A stretch of 64,000 nucleotides of DNA, from assembly GCF_009903625.1 (NCBI RefSeq), contig NZ_CP047569.1, positions 4,262,501 through 4,326,500 on the forward strand, written 5' to 3'. Shown in pieces: positions 1-11,360 of this stretch. The DNA comes from Microbulbifer sp. ALW1 (lineage in GTDB: Bacteria > Pseudomonadota > Gammaproteobacteria > Pseudomonadales > Cellvibrionaceae). The translations under genes were made by a program, and so were the position numbers. Numbering within the stretch: the first letter of the stretch is position 1; every line of letters begins with the position of its first letter. The notes under the pieces were generated by a model, which made no database searches, was not told the DNA's origin, and worked only from the letters and a program-made list of their open reading frames with translations.

Positions 1-808
<808 letters not shown>

Positions 809-882
809 TTACTTCCTACTTAATGTGCTTTGAATTTCAGTCCGGGCTGAAACCCGGAAATTCCTACTTCGATGTTTGACGC

Positions 883-1374
883 TCAAATACTGAGAATTTT
901 CTCACCACGGGCAATCCCGCTTACTCCGGAGCGAACAACTTCCATGATGGTGTGCTCGCCCAGCGCCTGTAAGAAAGCGTCGAGTTTTTCACTGGTACCG
1001 GATACCTGTACCGTGTACATGTTGCTGGTGACATCAACAATCTGACCGCGGAAAATATCCACACTGCGTTTGACTTCATCACGCTGTGCACCGGTCGCGC
1101 GCACCTTCACCAGCAGCAGTTCGCGCTCAATATGTGAGCCCTCGGTTAGATCCACCAGCTTAACCACGTCGATCAACTTGTTCAGATTCTTGGTGATCTG
1201 TTCGATCTTGTGGTCATCCCCTATGGTAGTCAGCGTAAGACGCGACAGCGTCGCATCTTCGGTCGGCGCCACAGTGAGACTCTCGATGTTGTAGCCTCGC
1301 TGAGAAAACAGGCCAACCACGCGCGACAAAGCACCGGGCTCGTTCTCCATCAGAACTGAAATAATTCTGCGCAT
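883..1374 (-). CDS. ilvN: Acetolactate synthase small (regulatory) subunit
   Basis: Regulatory subunit of acetohydroxyacid synthase, which binds valine and activates the catalytic subunit. The 163-residue protein has the usual family length. It opens with MRRIISVLMENEPGALSRV, the start of an N-terminal ACT domain (about residues 4-78), followed by the C-terminal small-subunit domain. It lies only 15 bp downstream of the large subunit gene on the same strand, so the two are almost certainly co-transcribed and made in matched amounts. The symbol ilvH would be equally valid, because isozyme type cannot be told from one locus. Confidence 0.96.
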   Translation of the reverse strand: MRRIISVLMENEPGALSRVVGLFSQRGYNIESLTVAPTEDATLSRLTLTTIGDDHKIEQITKNLNKLIDVVKLVDLTEGSHIERELLLVKVRATGAQRDEVKRSVDIFRGQIVDVTSNMYTVQVSGTSEKLDAFLQALGEHTIMEVVRSGVSGIARGEKILSI

Positions 1375-1389
1375 TTTGCTTACCTCCCT

Positions 1390-3126
1390 TTACGTCCGTT
1401 CCGTCTTGCTGAGCCACATATCCCGCATGGAGCCACTCGGCATCACCTGCATGGGATAAACGTGCTCAGACGGATCGACGTATACGTCGATAAACACGGT
1501 GCGATCCTTGATTGCGAAGGCTTCGGCCAGCTTACCGTGCAGCTCATCGCGGTGCTCGATCTTCATGCCCAGATGCCCGTAGGCTTCCGCCAGCTTGATG
1601 AAGTCCGGCAGGGACTCTTCATACACACTGTTGGACAGGCGGCCTTCGTACTGCATTTCCTGCCACTGCTTAACCATGCCCAGGGCCTGGTTATTCAGAC
1701 ACAGGATTTTCACCGGCAGATGGTACTGGGTTGCCGTAGACAGCTCCTGAATACACATCTGGATACTGCCTTCACCGGTCACACAGACCACTTCGGAATC
1801 CGGGAATGCCATTTTCACCCCCAGTGCCGCCGGCAGGCCGAAGCCCATGGTGCCGAGGCCACCGGAATTGATCCAGCGACGAGGTTTGTCGAACAGATAG
1901 TACTGCGCGGCAAACATCTGGTGTTGTCCAACATCAGAGGTCACGTAGGCGTCGCCATTGGTGATCTGGTGCACCGCGCTGATCACTTCCTGCGGCATGA
2001 TCATGTCGCCATCGGTGCGGTAGCGCGGCGCCGTGTAGAGACCGTGGCGCTCACGCCAATCGTCGATCTGGCGCCACCAATCCACAATCGCCGACTGGTC
2101 CGGCATCTCCTTCGAGGCCTTGAGCATTTCCAGCATTTCGGCCAACACCGACTGCACCGTACCCACAATCGGCACGTCTGCAGTGATGGTTTTGGAAATG
2201 GACGCAGGATCCACGTCAATGTGAATGACCTTGGCACCGGGGCAGAACTTGTTCGGGGTATTGGTTACCCGGTCATCAAAGCGCGCGCCCACTGCAAAAA
2301 TCACATCGGCGTGATGCATTGCCGTATTCGCTTCGAAAGTACCGTGCATGCCAAGCATGCCCAGGAAGCGCTTGTCGGTACCCGGGTAAGCACCCAATCC
2401 CATCAGAGTATTGGTTACCGGGTAGTTCAGGCGTTGGGCCAGCTCTGTCAGCAACTCGGCGCCGTCGCCCTGAACCACACCACCACCGGCATAGATCACC
2501 GGCCGCTTGGCGGACAACAGCAATGCCACCGCCTTGCGGATCTGGCCGGTGTGACCTTTGCCCGCCGGCGTGTAGGAGCGCATGCGCAGTTTTTCCGGAT
2601 AATTATACGGAAAACGGTCCACCGGATTGGTGATGTCTTTGGGGATATCAATCACCACCGGGCCAGGACGGCCAGTAGAGGCGATAAAGAAGGCTTTTTT
2701 GACAACCTCGGGAATTTCTTCCGCGTTCTTTACCAGGAAGCTGTGCTTCACGATCGGGCGTGAGCAACCGACCATATCGGTTTCCTGGAAGGCGTCTTCA
2801 CCGATTTTGTCAGAAGGTACCTGGCCGGAGATGACCACCATTGGGATGGAGTCCATGTAAGCCGTCGCGATACCAGTAATGGCATTGGTTGCACCTGGAC
2901 CGGAAGTCACTAGTACCACGCCGGTTTTACCCGTGGCGCGGGCGTAACCGTCCGCAGCGTGGGTTGCGCCCTGTTCGTGGCGCACCAGTACGTGCTTGAT
3001 GCCCTTCTGCCGAAAGATGGCATCGTATATATGAAGTGCCGAACCTCCGGGGTAACCGAATATCAGGTCAACCCCTTCATCCTGCAGCGCGCGAACCAAC
3101 ATATCGCCGCCGGAGAGTAATTCCAC
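1390..3126 (-). CDS. ilvB: Acetolactate synthase large (catalytic) subunit
   Basis: Thiamine-diphosphate enzyme condensing two pyruvates, or pyruvate with 2-oxobutyrate; first common step of branched-chain amino acid synthesis. I place the start at the GTG at 3126, giving 578 residues beginning [22 protein letters not shown] ribosome binding site lies 6 bases upstream, and homologues begin at this point; an in-frame extension to 3174 adds residues unlike the family. The N-terminal YGYPGG-type segment is present ([16 protein letters not shown]). The cofactor motif reads GEG...LNN where many relatives have GDG; as I recall, Pseudomonas enzymes share GEG, so I do not treat it as a defect. The symbol ilvI would also fit. 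Confidence 0.96.
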   Translation of the reverse strand: MELLSGGDMLVRALQDEGVDLIFGYPGGSALHIYDAIFRQKGIKHVLVRHEQGATHAADGYARATGKTGVVLVTSGPGATNAITGIATAYMDSIPMVVISGQVPSDKIGEDAFQETDMVGCSRPIVKHSFLVKNAEEIPEVVKKAFFIASTGRPGPVVIDIPKDITNPVDRFPYNYPEKLRMRSYTPAGKGHTGQIRKAVALLLSAKRPVIYAGGGVVQGDGAELLTELAQRLNYPVTNTLMGLGAYPGTDKRFLGMLGMHGTFEANTAMHHADVIFAVGARFDDRVTNTPNKFCPGAKVIHIDVDPASISKTITADVPIVGTVQSVLAEMLEMLKASKEMPDQSAIVDWWRQIDDWRERHGLYTAPRYRTDGDMIMPQEVISAVHQITNGDAYVTSDVGQHQMFAAQYYLFDKPRRWINSGGLGTMGFGLPAALGVKMAFPDSEVVCVTGEGSIQMCIQELSTATQYHLPVKILCLNNQALGMVKQWQEMQYEGRLSNSVYEESLPDFIKLAEAYGHLGMKIEHRDELHGKLAEAFAIKDRTVFIDVYVDPSEHVYPMQVMPSGSMRDMWLSKTERT

Positions 3127-3212
3127 TTGAGCCCCCTCAAAATTTCCCATTTTTAGGATCCGCATCATCCACAAACCACAGAAAAGCCGGACGGCGCGAA
3201 AGCCAGACGGCG

Positions 3213-3242
3213 ATTCTAAAGGAAAAGCGTGATAAATATCAG
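3213..3242 (-). promoter_or_regulatory. Possible proximal sigma-70 promoter for ilvB
   Basis: Reading the minus strand, CTGATA (3242-3237) and TAGAAT (3218-3213) are separated by 18 bases. The -10 element matches five of six consensus bases and the -35 element four. It would give a leader of about 80 bases. It competes with the distal candidate at 3457-3484; the sequence cannot decide between them. Confidence 0.3.
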
Positions 3243-3385
3243 CCTTAAACGCAGATTTAGCCCGTTTTTTAGGATAACTTCACGGTGACGCCAAATTGCG
3301 CGGAACCCGACCGGTAGCGGAACCGGGGTGCGGGCCCCAAGGCCTCCAGATGGGGAGGGCCTCCTCGACAGGAGATGGCGGGCGC

Positions 3386-3433
3386 TTAACCCGCCGGAAA
3401 GAGAATGAGAGCCGCAGGGTGTTGCGGTGCCAT
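3386..3433 (-). other. Possible 15-codon leader peptide upstream of ilvB
   Basis: A mini reading frame begins with ATG at 3433 and encodes MAPQHPAALILFPAG, stopping with TAA inside a GC-rich hairpin (arms GGCGGG and CCCGCC at 3378-3394). The Leu-Ile-Leu run and the location in the structured leader of an ilv operon suggest translation-coupled control by branched-chain aminoacyl-tRNA supply. Against this, the ribosome binding site is weak, the run of control codons is short, and I see no hairpin followed by a T-tract before ilvB. The stretch 3127-3669 otherwise holds only hairpins and promoter-like sites. Confidence 0.25.
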
Positions 3434-3456
3434 CGTCTTTGCCGAGCAAGGGGTAA

Positions 3457-3484
3457 ATTCTCCAGCTTGAGCACTGGGTGTCAA
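3457..3484 (-). promoter_or_regulatory. Possible distal sigma-70 promoter for the ilv operon
   Basis: On the minus strand a perfect -35 hexamer TTGACA (3484-3479) is followed after 16 bases by GAGAAT (3462-3457), four of six matches to the -10 consensus. Transcription from here would yield a leader of about 325 bases carrying five successive GC-rich hairpins and the mini reading frame at 3386-3433. Confidence 0.35.
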
Positions 3485-3669
3485 TAGAAGAAACACGATT
3501 GAGCCCCATAACGGGGCAACTCTGGTATCGGCCTTGCGCAAAATTGTTAACTGGGTTGCGAGATACCCCGCTCCCCCCGTTACAATCAGCGGCAGTCTGG
3601 TGACTTTACCCAGTCACAACCGCACCCAATGCGGCGACCAAGCACAACAACGACACAAGGCAACTCTTC

Positions 3670-4158
3670 ATGCGCACTTTCATCGCGACCCTGACTCTCG
3701 GGCTTGGCCTGGCCGCAAGCGTGCAGGCCGACGGCATCTTCAAGTGGGTCGACGACAACGGGGTAGTGCACTTTGGCTCCCAGCCCCCGAAGCAGAAGCA
3801 GGTAGAAGTCGTGAAGGCACCCAAATCCGAGCGATTCAAACAGTGGCAGCAAGAGCAGGACGCCCTGATCGCCCAGCGTAAAATGGCAACCGCCAGCAAA
3901 CCGATGAGCGAAAAGGCCGCTGGCGACTCCGAGCCAGCGCCCCAGCCCGAGCAGCAGAATACCCAGGCAGCCGTCAGCCAGGCCGAAAAGGCGGCGCGTG
4001 CTCTGCGCTGTCGCAATGCCCAGCAACGGTTGCAGGAGCTGCAGTCACACGCCAGGGTGCGAGAAGTAGACGCCAGCGGAAACTACCGGGTTCTGCCAGA
4101 ACAAGAGAGACAGCAGCGAATCCAGCAAGCCCGCGAGACGGCACAAACCAACTGTTAA
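3670..4158 (+). CDS. DUF4124-domain periplasmic protein
   Basis: A 162-residue protein with an N-terminal signal peptide (MRTFIATLTLGLGLAASVQA, cleavage expected after AXA near residue 20). The DUF4124 pattern IFKWVDDNGVVHFGSQPP follows immediately: a short conserved module with W, D and H residues found in many proteobacterial exported proteins. The remainder is low-complexity and rich in Gln, Glu and Ala (about residues 45-110), probably a coiled coil, ending in a basic, glutamine-rich tail with a C-terminal Cys. Function is unknown. It is divergent from ilvB and convergent with the RND pump gene. No operon partner is visible. Confidence 0.8.
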   Translation: MRTFIATLTLGLGLAASVQADGIFKWVDDNGVVHFGSQPPKQKQVEVVKAPKSERFKQWQQEQDALIAQRKMATASKPMSEKAAGDSEPAPQPEQQNTQAAVSQAEKAARALRCRNAQQRLQELQSHARVREVDASGNYRVLPEQERQQRIQQARETAQTNC

Positions 4159-4203
4159 CTGAACCCGCGCGCCAGACACCCTTCCCATAGGTTTCCCTTC
4201 AGG

Positions 4204-4235
4204 TCAGGGTGGGACATTTAACCGTCCTGCCCTGA
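4204..4235. other. Hairpin between convergent genes
   Basis: TCAGGGTGGGAC and GTCCTGCCCTGA form an imperfect 12-bp stem with an 8-base loop between the DUF4124 gene and the 3' end of the RND pump gene. No T-tract follows on either strand, so it is at best a weak terminator. Confidence 0.3.
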
Positions 4236-4240
4236 CAGCG

Positions 4241-7200
4241 TCACCCGTTGTGCCCGTGACGATAATCCCGTCCCAAATACATATACATGGCCGGCAGCAC
4301 GAACAGGGTAAATACGGTTCCAATCGTCATTCCCGAAGCCACCACCAACCCCATCGCAAAGCGTGCCCCACCACCGGGGCCCGCAGCAATTAGCAGGGGC
4401 ACCATAGCAAGCACCAGAGACGCCGTTGTCATCAGAATTGGTCGAAGCCGAATCGCCGAAGCCTCTTCAATGGCCTCACGTTTACTGCGACCCTGTTGCT
4501 GTAACTGGTTGGCAAACTCCACAATCAATATACCGTGCTTGGAGATAACCCCGATCAGCGTCACCAACCCCACCTGGGTATAAATATTCAAGGTGGTGAG
4601 CCCCAGGCTCACGAAGATCATGGCACCACACACGCTCATGGGCACTGTCACCAGCATGATCAGAGGATCGCGCCAGGACTCAAACTGGGCCGCCAGCACC
4701 AGGTATATAACAATCAGGGCAAAGAAGAAGGTCAGCAAAAGATCAGAACCTTCGCTTTTGAACTGGCGCGACTGCCCGGAGTAATCCGTGGAATACTCCC
4801 GCGGCAAAACCTCCTGTGCGGCCGACTCCAAAACCCCAAGTGCTTCACCCAGGGGAATCCCCGGCCGCGGCACTCCTGAAATGGTCACTGCGTTCAACTG
4901 CTGGAATCGCTTCAACTGCTGGGGTTCAACAGTCTCCTTCAACTGTACCAGCGTAGACATGGGCACCAGAGTACCGTCGCCGGCACGGATGTAATACTGC
5001 AGCAACTGTTCACCGGTCAGGCGATCCGCACGCACCACCTGGGGAATAACCTTGTAGCTGCGGTTCTCCAGTGAAAATCGATTGGTATAGGCACCAGACA
5101 TCATGGCGCCCAACTCCCGCGCCACATCGGCCATAGTGATGCCGATCGACGCGGCCTTGTCACGATCAACCACCACCGTCAAACGCGGCTTATCGAGCTT
5201 CAGGTCCGCATCGAGGAAGATAAATTTTTTCGTCGCAAGTGCGCGCCCCATAATGTCGTCGGCGAAGCTCGCAAGACTGGCAATGGGTTCCGTGGTGCCA
5301 ATCACAAACTCCACCGGCAAGGTACCGCCTGCCGTGGGCAAGCTCGGTGGCACGAAGGTGGCTACTTTCAGCCCCGCAATCTGGGAGACCTCCGCATTGA
5401 TGACTTCCTGCATTTCCTGGGTGTTTTTATCCCGCTTGTTCCAGGAAGACAGTACAAAACCGGCAATGGCGCTATTGGCACTATTGCCCGCGCCACCAAC
5501 GCCATTTAAGAGAAACAGGTTTTCCACTTCCGGGTGGCGATCGCGCACACCGTTAATTTCATTGGTGTACTGCTCCATATAATCCAGGGTGGCAAAAGAG
5601 TCACCGCGGGCAATCCCCAACACGAAGCCGCGATCTTCTTTCGGTTCCAACTCACTGGGTGATGTGACAAACAGGAAGTAGCAGCTGACCAGAACGATCA
5701 AGCCAAAGACAAGAATCACCAGCCGAACATCCAGCGCGCCGTGCAAGCGCCGACGATAGCTGGACTCCAACCGCCCCAGGCCACGCTCCAGCCAGGCCTC
5801 AAAACGATTGCCGCGTTCACCATCCTCAGCCCGCAAAACCTTCGCCGCCATCATTGGCGACAGGGTCAGCGCTACCACCCCTGAAAGCAGCACAGCCCCG
5901 GCGAGCGAAAACGCAAATTCCACAAACAGGGTCCCGGTCAAACCACCGAGAAAGCCAATAGGGAGATACACCGCGATCAGGGTAGTGGTCATGGCAACGA
6001 TGGGCCAGGCCAGCTCCCGCGCGCCTTTAAAGGCCGCTTCCTGCGGCGACAATCCCTCTTCAATATGACGGTGCACGTTTTCCAGCACGATAATCGCATC
6101 GTCCACCACAATGCCAATCGCCAGAACCATTGCCAGCAGGGTGAGCAGATTGATGGAAAACCCCATCAACAACATCAGAAACAGCGCTCCCACCATGGAC
6201 AAGGGCACGGCGACAGCGGGAATGATCACACTGCGCAGCGACCCCAGGAACAGGTAGATCACCACAATGACAATCAGCACCGCCTCAGCAATGGTCTTGA
6301 TAACTTCGTTGATGGAGTCCTGGATATACTCGGTGCTGTCGTAGGGAATTTCTCCCAGCATACCTTCCGGCAACTGAGGGAAAATTTCGCCATGCAGCTT
6401 GTCCCGCACATCGGCAATCACGTCGAGAGCATTGGCGTCGGGCGCGACTTCCACCGCCACGAAAGTCGCCGATCGGTCATTAAAGGTCACCGAGGTCTCG
6501 TAAGACTCTGAACCCAGCTCCACTTCCGCCACATCCCCCAGGCGCACCAATTGATCATCGTCGGCACGCACCACCAGTTTGCGAAATGCATATTCGGAGG
6601 CAATGTCGGTGGCCGCGCGGATATCCATCGCCACCCGGCTACCCTTGGTGCTGCCTACCGATGCCAGGACGTTGTTTCGCCGCAGTGCCTCGCTAATATC
6701 GCCGGGGGTTACTCCTTGTGCGGCCATCTCGGCAGGTTTGAGCCAGATACGCATGGCAAAGGTACGATTGCCGAGCAGGGCTGCCCGCTGTACCCCGGCA
6801 ATGGTCGAGAGCTTTGGCTGGACGACACGGGTGATGTAATCGGTTATCTGGTTGTTATCCAGGATCTCGGAGGAAAACGACAGGTACATGGCGGCAATGG
6901 TTTCTCCTACCGCCAGATCTACCGTGGGGTCTTCTGACTCCAACGGCAGCTCATTGCGTAGCTTGTTGACCTTGGCCACTACCTGGGTAAGCACTTCGTT
7001 GGGATCGTAATCCAGACGCACATACGCCTGAATCACCGAAGCACCCTGGATGCTGGTGGAGACGATGTAGTCCAACCCATCCGCACTGGCAATTTCCTGC
7101 TCAAGCGGGGTGGTAATAAACCCCTGAACCAGATCCGCGTCTGCCCCCACATACACGGTGGTAATGGTGATCACCGCATTTTCCAGTTCCGGATACTGGC

Positions 7201-7303
7201 GGACATTAAGCTCGGACGCAGAACGCAAACCGAGAAGAAAAATGAACAGGCTGACTACACAGGCCAGTACCGGTTTGCGAATAAAGATATCGGTAAAATT
7301 CAC
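4241..7303 (-). CDS. RND family (HAE1) multidrug efflux permease
   Basis: Inner-membrane proton/drug antiporter of 1020 residues, the usual length. It begins MNFTDIFIRKPVLACVVSLF, the first of twelve transmembrane helices. The TM4 proton-relay pair is present in GIVVDDAIIVLENV, and the TM10 lysine in GVISKHGILIVEFAN. Two large periplasmic loops follow TM1 and TM7. It lies 46 bp downstream of the adaptor gene, and the two must act together with an outer-membrane TolC-type channel, which is not encoded here. Substrates cannot be read from the sequence; the overall pattern is closer to MexF/MdtB-like pumps than to heavy-metal CzcA pumps. Confidence 0.93.
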   Translation of the reverse strand: MNFTDIFIRKPVLACVVSLFIFLLGLRSASELNVRQYPELENAVITITTVYVGADADLVQGFITTPLEQEIASADGLDYIVSTSIQGASVIQAYVRLDYDPNEVLTQVVAKVNKLRNELPLESEDPTVDLAVGETIAAMYLSFSSEILDNNQITDYITRVVQPKLSTIAGVQRAALLGNRTFAMRIWLKPAEMAAQGVTPGDISEALRRNNVLASVGSTKGSRVAMDIRAATDIASEYAFRKLVVRADDDQLVRLGDVAEVELGSESYETSVTFNDRSATFVAVEVAPDANALDVIADVRDKLHGEIFPQLPEGMLGEIPYDSTEYIQDSINEVIKTIAEAVLIVIVVIYLFLGSLRSVIIPAVAVPLSMVGALFLMLLMGFSINLLTLLAMVLAIGIVVDDAIIVLENVHRHIEEGLSPQEAAFKGARELAWPIVAMTTTLIAVYLPIGFLGGLTGTLFVEFAFSLAGAVLLSGVVALTLSPMMAAKVLRAEDGERGNRFEAWLERGLGRLESSYRRRLHGALDVRLVILVFGLIVLVSCYFLFVTSPSELEPKEDRGFVLGIARGDSFATLDYMEQYTNEINGVRDRHPEVENLFLLNGVGGAGNSANSAIAGFVLSSWNKRDKNTQEMQEVINAEVSQIAGLKVATFVPPSLPTAGGTLPVEFVIGTTEPIASLASFADDIMGRALATKKFIFLDADLKLDKPRLTVVVDRDKAASIGITMADVARELGAMMSGAYTNRFSLENRSYKVIPQVVRADRLTGEQLLQYYIRAGDGTLVPMSTLVQLKETVEPQQLKRFQQLNAVTISGVPRPGIPLGEALGVLESAAQEVLPREYSTDYSGQSRQFKSEGSDLLLTFFFALIVIYLVLAAQFESWRDPLIMLVTVPMSVCGAMIFVSLGLTTLNIYTQVGLVTLIGVISKHGILIVEFANQLQQQGRSKREAIEEASAIRLRPILMTTASLVLAMVPLLIAAGPGGGARFAMGLVVASGMTIGTVFTLFVLPAMYMYLGRDYRHGHNG

Positions 7304-7349
7304 TCGGCATCCTTGCCTACGCTAGGCAACATTTTGAATCCCGCGTCTG

Positions 7350-8549
7350 CTAACTGTTATCCGGCTTGGGGTTCAATTGATCCGGTGGCGGATTGTCATT
7401 GTTGATAATGACCGCACCTTCGTTGCGCAGCTTTAACAGACCACTGGTGGCTACCTGCTCCCCTGCTTCCACGCCTTCGGTGATTTCGATCAAATCGCCG
7501 CGCTCCTCACCGGTTTTAATGAAACGTTTGACGGCAACCCACTCGGGAGCATTCTTCGGGGTATCCTTCGGGGCATTGGTAGCGGAATTGGTTGTAGCTT
7601 TCGAGTCACTTGCTTTTGGTTTACGGATAACAAACACCGCATTGCCGTAGGGAGCAAAACTGATTGCGGTACGGGGAACCACGAGTACGTTGCGAAACTT
7701 TTCCACCTTGACGGCAACATCGGCAAACATCCCCGGGCGCAACGTTCGTTCGCGATTTTCCAATGTCGCCTGCAATAGGAAGGTACGGTTACGGGGATCT
7801 ATCGCCGGATCTATGGCCGAAACCCGCCCCTGAAACGCTTTCCCGGGAACGGCCGCGGCCGTCAGTTCTATGCCCTGCCCTTCGGCCACCCGGGAAAAAT
7901 CCTGCTCCGACAGGGAAAAGTCCACATAGATAGGGTTCAGCTGCTGCAGAGAAACGACGGTATCACCGGGCGCCACATTCTCCCCCAGGTCGATCTGTCG
8001 AATACCCAATTGACCGGAGAATGGAGCGGTAATCGTCCGCTCATTGATGGTGGCGCGCTGCACTGCCAGGTTGGCAAGTACCTGGTCTATCGTTGCCTGG
8101 GCCTGATCCAGCTCGCGCAATGTCGCAACGCCTTTCTTGTACAGCTCAGAAATGCGTTTGAAATCCCGCTCGGCCAGGCGTCGTTCGGCCTCCAGTACCT
8201 GGATCTGGGCGGTTTCCGGGTCTGCAGTCAACTCGGCAAGCAAGGTGCCCTTTTCCACCGACTGACCAGACTCGAAATAAATGGCTTTGACCTCGCCCTG
8301 GGCCTGGGTCGTGACATTGACGCCATTGATGGCTCGCAGACTGCCAACCGCCTGCAGGCGAGTCTGCCAACGCTGCTGATCCACGCGCGCGGTGGTCACG
8401 GTGGCGGGCGGCAATGACATGTTGTCCATAAACTGGTTCATCATGTACTTGCCAAAGAATTTAAATCCGAAGACACCGCCAAACACCAACAGGCAACCCA
8501 GCAGCATCCACAGCATGCGCCGGTTAAATATCTGCCTCGCCAGTGCCAT
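7350..8549 (-). CDS. RND efflux periplasmic adaptor (membrane fusion protein)
   Basis: A 399-residue MFP/HlyD-type protein linking the inner-membrane pump to an outer-membrane channel. An N-terminal transmembrane anchor (about residues 13-32, MLWMLLGCLLVFGGVFGF) replaces the lipoprotein signal found in some relatives. The split lipoyl domain appears around GSLRAINGVNVTTQAQGEVKAIYFESGQSVEKG and later ITAPFSGQLGIRQIDLGENVAPGD, separated by a helical hairpin. A beta-barrel segment follows, then a C-terminal part with a Lys/Thr/Asn-rich insertion (around residues 310-335). The gene is 81 bp downstream of clpB on the same strand; a shared transcript is possible. Confidence 0.92.
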   Translation of the reverse strand: MALARQIFNRRMLWMLLGCLLVFGGVFGFKFFGKYMMNQFMDNMSLPPATVTTARVDQQRWQTRLQAVGSLRAINGVNVTTQAQGEVKAIYFESGQSVEKGTLLAELTADPETAQIQVLEAERRLAERDFKRISELYKKGVATLRELDQAQATIDQVLANLAVQRATINERTITAPFSGQLGIRQIDLGENVAPGDTVVSLQQLNPIYVDFSLSEQDFSRVAEGQGIELTAAAVPGKAFQGRVSAIDPAIDPRNRTFLLQATLENRERTLRPGMFADVAVKVEKFRNVLVVPRTAISFAPYGNAVFVIRKPKASDSKATTNSATNAPKDTPKNAPEWVAVKRFIKTGEERGDLIEITEGVEAGEQVATSGLLKLRNEGAVIINNDNPPPDQLNPKPDNS

Positions 8550-8630
8550 ACATCAGATCCATTGATGCTCACCTCAGATCGTCGCCTGCCCCCAGCACAG
8601 GAGCAGGCAGCAAAAAGACGAGAGAAAGTG

Positions 8631-11237
8631 TTATTTGTTGAAGACCGCCTTATCGCCTTCCAGGGTCGCGTGGATGGTATCGCCGGGAACAAATTTTCCG
8701 GAGAGCACATCCTGTGCCAGTGGGTTTTCCAGCCACATCTGGATCGCCCGTTTCAAGGGCCGCGCGCCGTAAACCGGGTCAAACCCTACATCCGCAAGTT
8801 TGCCGAGAAGCTCGTCGGACATCTCCAGTTTCAGATCGCGATCCGCCAGGCGCTTGCGCAGGTTGTGCAATTGAATTTCGGCAATAGAGCGCACTTCGGC
8901 ACGATTGAGCGGGTGGAACACCACCACTTCATCGATGCGGTTTATAAGTTCCGGGCGGAAATGCTGGCCGACGACTTCCATCACCGCCGCCTTCATCTGG
9001 CGGTAGTGGATTTCGCTGTCGATTTCATCATCATCGCGGGCACTGGCGTATTTCTGGATCAGGTCCGAACCAAGGTTAGACGTCATTACCACCACGGTAT
9101 TGCGGAAGTCGACGGTGCGACCCTGGCCATCGGTAAGGCGACCATCTTCCAGCACCTGCAGCAGGATGTTGAATACATCCGGGTGCGCCTTTTCCACCTC
9201 GTCCAGTAACAACACCGAATAGGGTTTGCGGCGCACCGCTTCGGTGAGATAACCACCCTCCTCGTAACCCACATAGCCTGGGGGCGCTCCGATCAACCGG
9301 GCCACGGAGTGCTTCTCCATAAATTCCGACATATCGATGCGTACCATGGCGTCTTCGGTATCGAACAGGAATTCGGCCAGGGCTTTACACAATTCGGTTT
9401 TACCCACACCGGTGGGCCCCAGGAACAGAAATGAACCATTGGGACGATTGGGATCAGCAAGCCCCGCACGGGAGCGACGCACGGCATTGGATACCGCCTC
9501 AACGGCTTCATCCTGGCCGATCACCCGGTCGTGCAGGTTGGCCTCCATCCGCAACAGTTTTTCACGCTCACCCTCGAGCATTTTGGAAACGGGAATTCCG
9601 GTCCAGCGGGAAACCACTTCCGCAACCTCTTCATCGGTGACCCGGTTTCGCAACAGCTGGTTATCACTGGTGTCACTATTGTCGGAAGCCAGTTTCAACT
9701 GCTGTTCCAGCTGGGGAATAACACCGTATTGAATTTCCGACATACGGGTAAGGTCACCGGCACGGCGCGCCGCGTCCATATCCAGCTTGGCCTGCTCCAA
9801 CTTGTTCTTGATGTCTGCACTGCCGGCCAGCTTGGCTTTTTCCGCTTTCCAGATTTCTTCCAGATCTGCGTACTCTTTCTCGATACTGTCGATATCTTCT
9901 TCGAGCTTTTGCAGGCGCTTTTTCGCGCCTTCATCGTCCTTGTCTTTCTTGACTGCTTCGCGCTCGATCTTGAGCTGGATCAGGCGTCGCTCCAGCTTAT
10001 CCATCTCTTCCGGCTTGGAATCAATTTCCATTCGGATACGGCTGGCCGCTTCGTCAATCAGGTCGATGGCTTTGTCCGGCAGCTGGCGATCGGTGATATA
10101 GCGCTGGGAGAGTTTGGTGGCGGCAATAATGGCGGAGTCGGTAATATCCACCCCGTGATGCACTTCGTAGCGCTCTTTCAGCCCCCGAAGAATGGCGATG
10201 GTGTCTTCCTCGGTAGGCTCATCCACTAACACTTTCTGGAAGCGCCGCTCCAGTGCCGCATCTTTTTCAATGTACTGGCGGTATTCATTCAGCGTCGTGG
10301 CGCCTACGCAGTGCAGCTCACCGCGCGCCAGCGCCGGTTTCAGCATATTGCCTGCATCCATGGCGCCTTCGGCTTTGCCGGCGCCCACCATGGTGTGCAG
10401 TTCGTCGATGAACAGGATGACGCGTCCTTCCTGTTTCGAAAGCTCATTCAACACCGCCTTGAGGCGCTCTTCGAATTCGCCTCGGAATTTGGCACCGGCC
10501 AGTAGGGAACCGAGATCGAGGGACAGCAGGCGCTTGTCCTTGAGACCCTCGGGTACTTCACCGTTGACGATACGCTGGGCCAATCCTTCGACGATGGCGG
10601 TTTTGCCGACCCCGGGTTCGCCGATCAGTACCGGATTGTTTTTGGTGCGGCGCTGCAGCACCTGAATAGTGCGGCGAATTTCATCGTCTCGGCCAATCAC
10701 CGGATCCAGCTTGCCCGCCTCCGCGCGGGCGGTCAGGTCCATGGTGTATTTGTCCAGCGCCTGGCGCGCTTCTTCCGCCTGGGGATCATTCACCTTTTCA
10801 TCGCCGCGCACTTTGCTGATGGCATCCTGTAGATGCTTTAAATCACCATGGGCATTGAGAATTTTTGAAACTTCTCCGGCGGCGGCATCAAATGCCGCCA
10901 GCAAAACGGTTTCACTGGCGATAAAGCTATCGCCATTTTTCTGGGCTTTTTTATCCGCCAGGTTGAACAGGCGCATCAATTCCTGGGACATACCCACATC
11001 ACCGGTGGGCGTACCCACAGTGGGCAGACTATCGAGGCGCTTTGCGAGGTCATTGCGCAGGCCATTGATATTAAAGCCGGCCTGATTGAGGAAGGCGGTG
11101 GTACTGCCATTGGACTGGTCCAGCAGTGCCTGCAGCAGGTGTTCGGGGTAAATCTGATTATGATCGCGACCGACGGCAATGGATTGAGCGTCGGCAATGG
11201 CCGCTTGCAGCGGGTTTGTCATCCGGTCGATGCGCAT
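8631..11237 (-). CDS. clpB: ATP-dependent disaggregase ClpB
   Basis: Hexameric AAA+ chaperone that resolubilises aggregated proteins together with DnaK. I use the ATG at 11237 (868 residues, start [20 protein letters not shown]), because the family begins there and AGGAGAGGG lies just upstream; an in-frame extension to 11267 is unlikely. Domains in order: Clp N-domain (1-145), first AAA+ module with Walker [14 protein letters not shown] (near 200), the long coiled-coil middle domain (about 400-525) typical of ClpB, and second AAA+ module with [14 protein letters not shown] (near 605). A sigma-32-type promoter stands upstream at 11333-11360. The RND pair follows downstream. Confidence 0.98.
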   Translation of the reverse strand: MRIDRMTNPLQAAIADAQSIAVGRDHNQIYPEHLLQALLDQSNGSTTAFLNQAGFNINGLRNDLAKRLDSLPTVGTPTGDVGMSQELMRLFNLADKKAQKNGDSFIASETVLLAAFDAAAGEVSKILNAHGDLKHLQDAISKVRGDEKVNDPQAEEARQALDKYTMDLTARAEAGKLDPVIGRDDEIRRTIQVLQRRTKNNPVLIGEPGVGKTAIVEGLAQRIVNGEVPEGLKDKRLLSLDLGSLLAGAKFRGEFEERLKAVLNELSKQEGRVILFIDELHTMVGAGKAEGAMDAGNMLKPALARGELHCVGATTLNEYRQYIEKDAALERRFQKVLVDEPTEEDTIAILRGLKERYEVHHGVDITDSAIIAATKLSQRYITDRQLPDKAIDLIDEAASRIRMEIDSKPEEMDKLERRLIQLKIEREAVKKDKDDEGAKKRLQKLEEDIDSIEKEYADLEEIWKAEKAKLAGSADIKNKLEQAKLDMDAARRAGDLTRMSEIQYGVIPQLEQQLKLASDNSDTSDNQLLRNRVTDEEVAEVVSRWTGIPVSKMLEGEREKLLRMEANLHDRVIGQDEAVEAVSNAVRRSRAGLADPNRPNGSFLFLGPTGVGKTELCKALAEFLFDTEDAMVRIDMSEFMEKHSVARLIGAPPGYVGYEEGGYLTEAVRRKPYSVLLLDEVEKAHPDVFNILLQVLEDGRLTDGQGRTVDFRNTVVVMTSNLGSDLIQKYASARDDDEIDSEIHYRQMKAAVMEVVGQHFRPELINRIDEVVVFHPLNRAEVRSIAEIQLHNLRKRLADRDLKLEMSDELLGKLADVGFDPVYGARPLKRAIQMWLENPLAQDVLSGKFVPGDTIHATLEGDKAVFNK

Positions 11238-11332
11238 TGTACTTTTCCCTCTCCTGATCAATAACACGCCGGGAAGCCAGAACTACGGCGCGTGGAAACG
11301 CAATGACGAATACAGTCTAGTGCTGATCAGTA

Positions 11333-11360
11333 ATTTGCGGGCAGATGAGGGGTTTTCAAG
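11333..11360 (-). promoter_or_regulatory. Heat-shock (sigma-32) promoter for clpB
   Basis: On the minus strand a perfect CTTGAAA (11360-11354) is followed after 12 bases by CCCGCAAAT (11341-11333), close to the CTTGAAA and CCCCATNT boxes bound by RpoH. It lies about 95 bases upstream of the clpB start. ClpB is a classical RpoH-regulated gene, which agrees with the site. Confidence 0.7.

Noticed and set aside
1792..1803. GEG instead of GDG in the thiamine-diphosphate motif of acetolactate synthase
   Set aside because: It is a conservative change that, as I recall, Pseudomonas enzymes share, so it is not evidence of lost function.
1462..2763. Long open frame antisense to the acetolactate synthase gene
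   Set aside because: Same explanation: the opposite strand encodes a clearly conserved enzyme over the whole span.
3290..3400. Intrinsic attenuator terminator in the ilv leader
   Set aside because: Several hairpins are present, but none is followed by a T-tract on the coding strand; only the mini reading frame and promoter candidates were kept.
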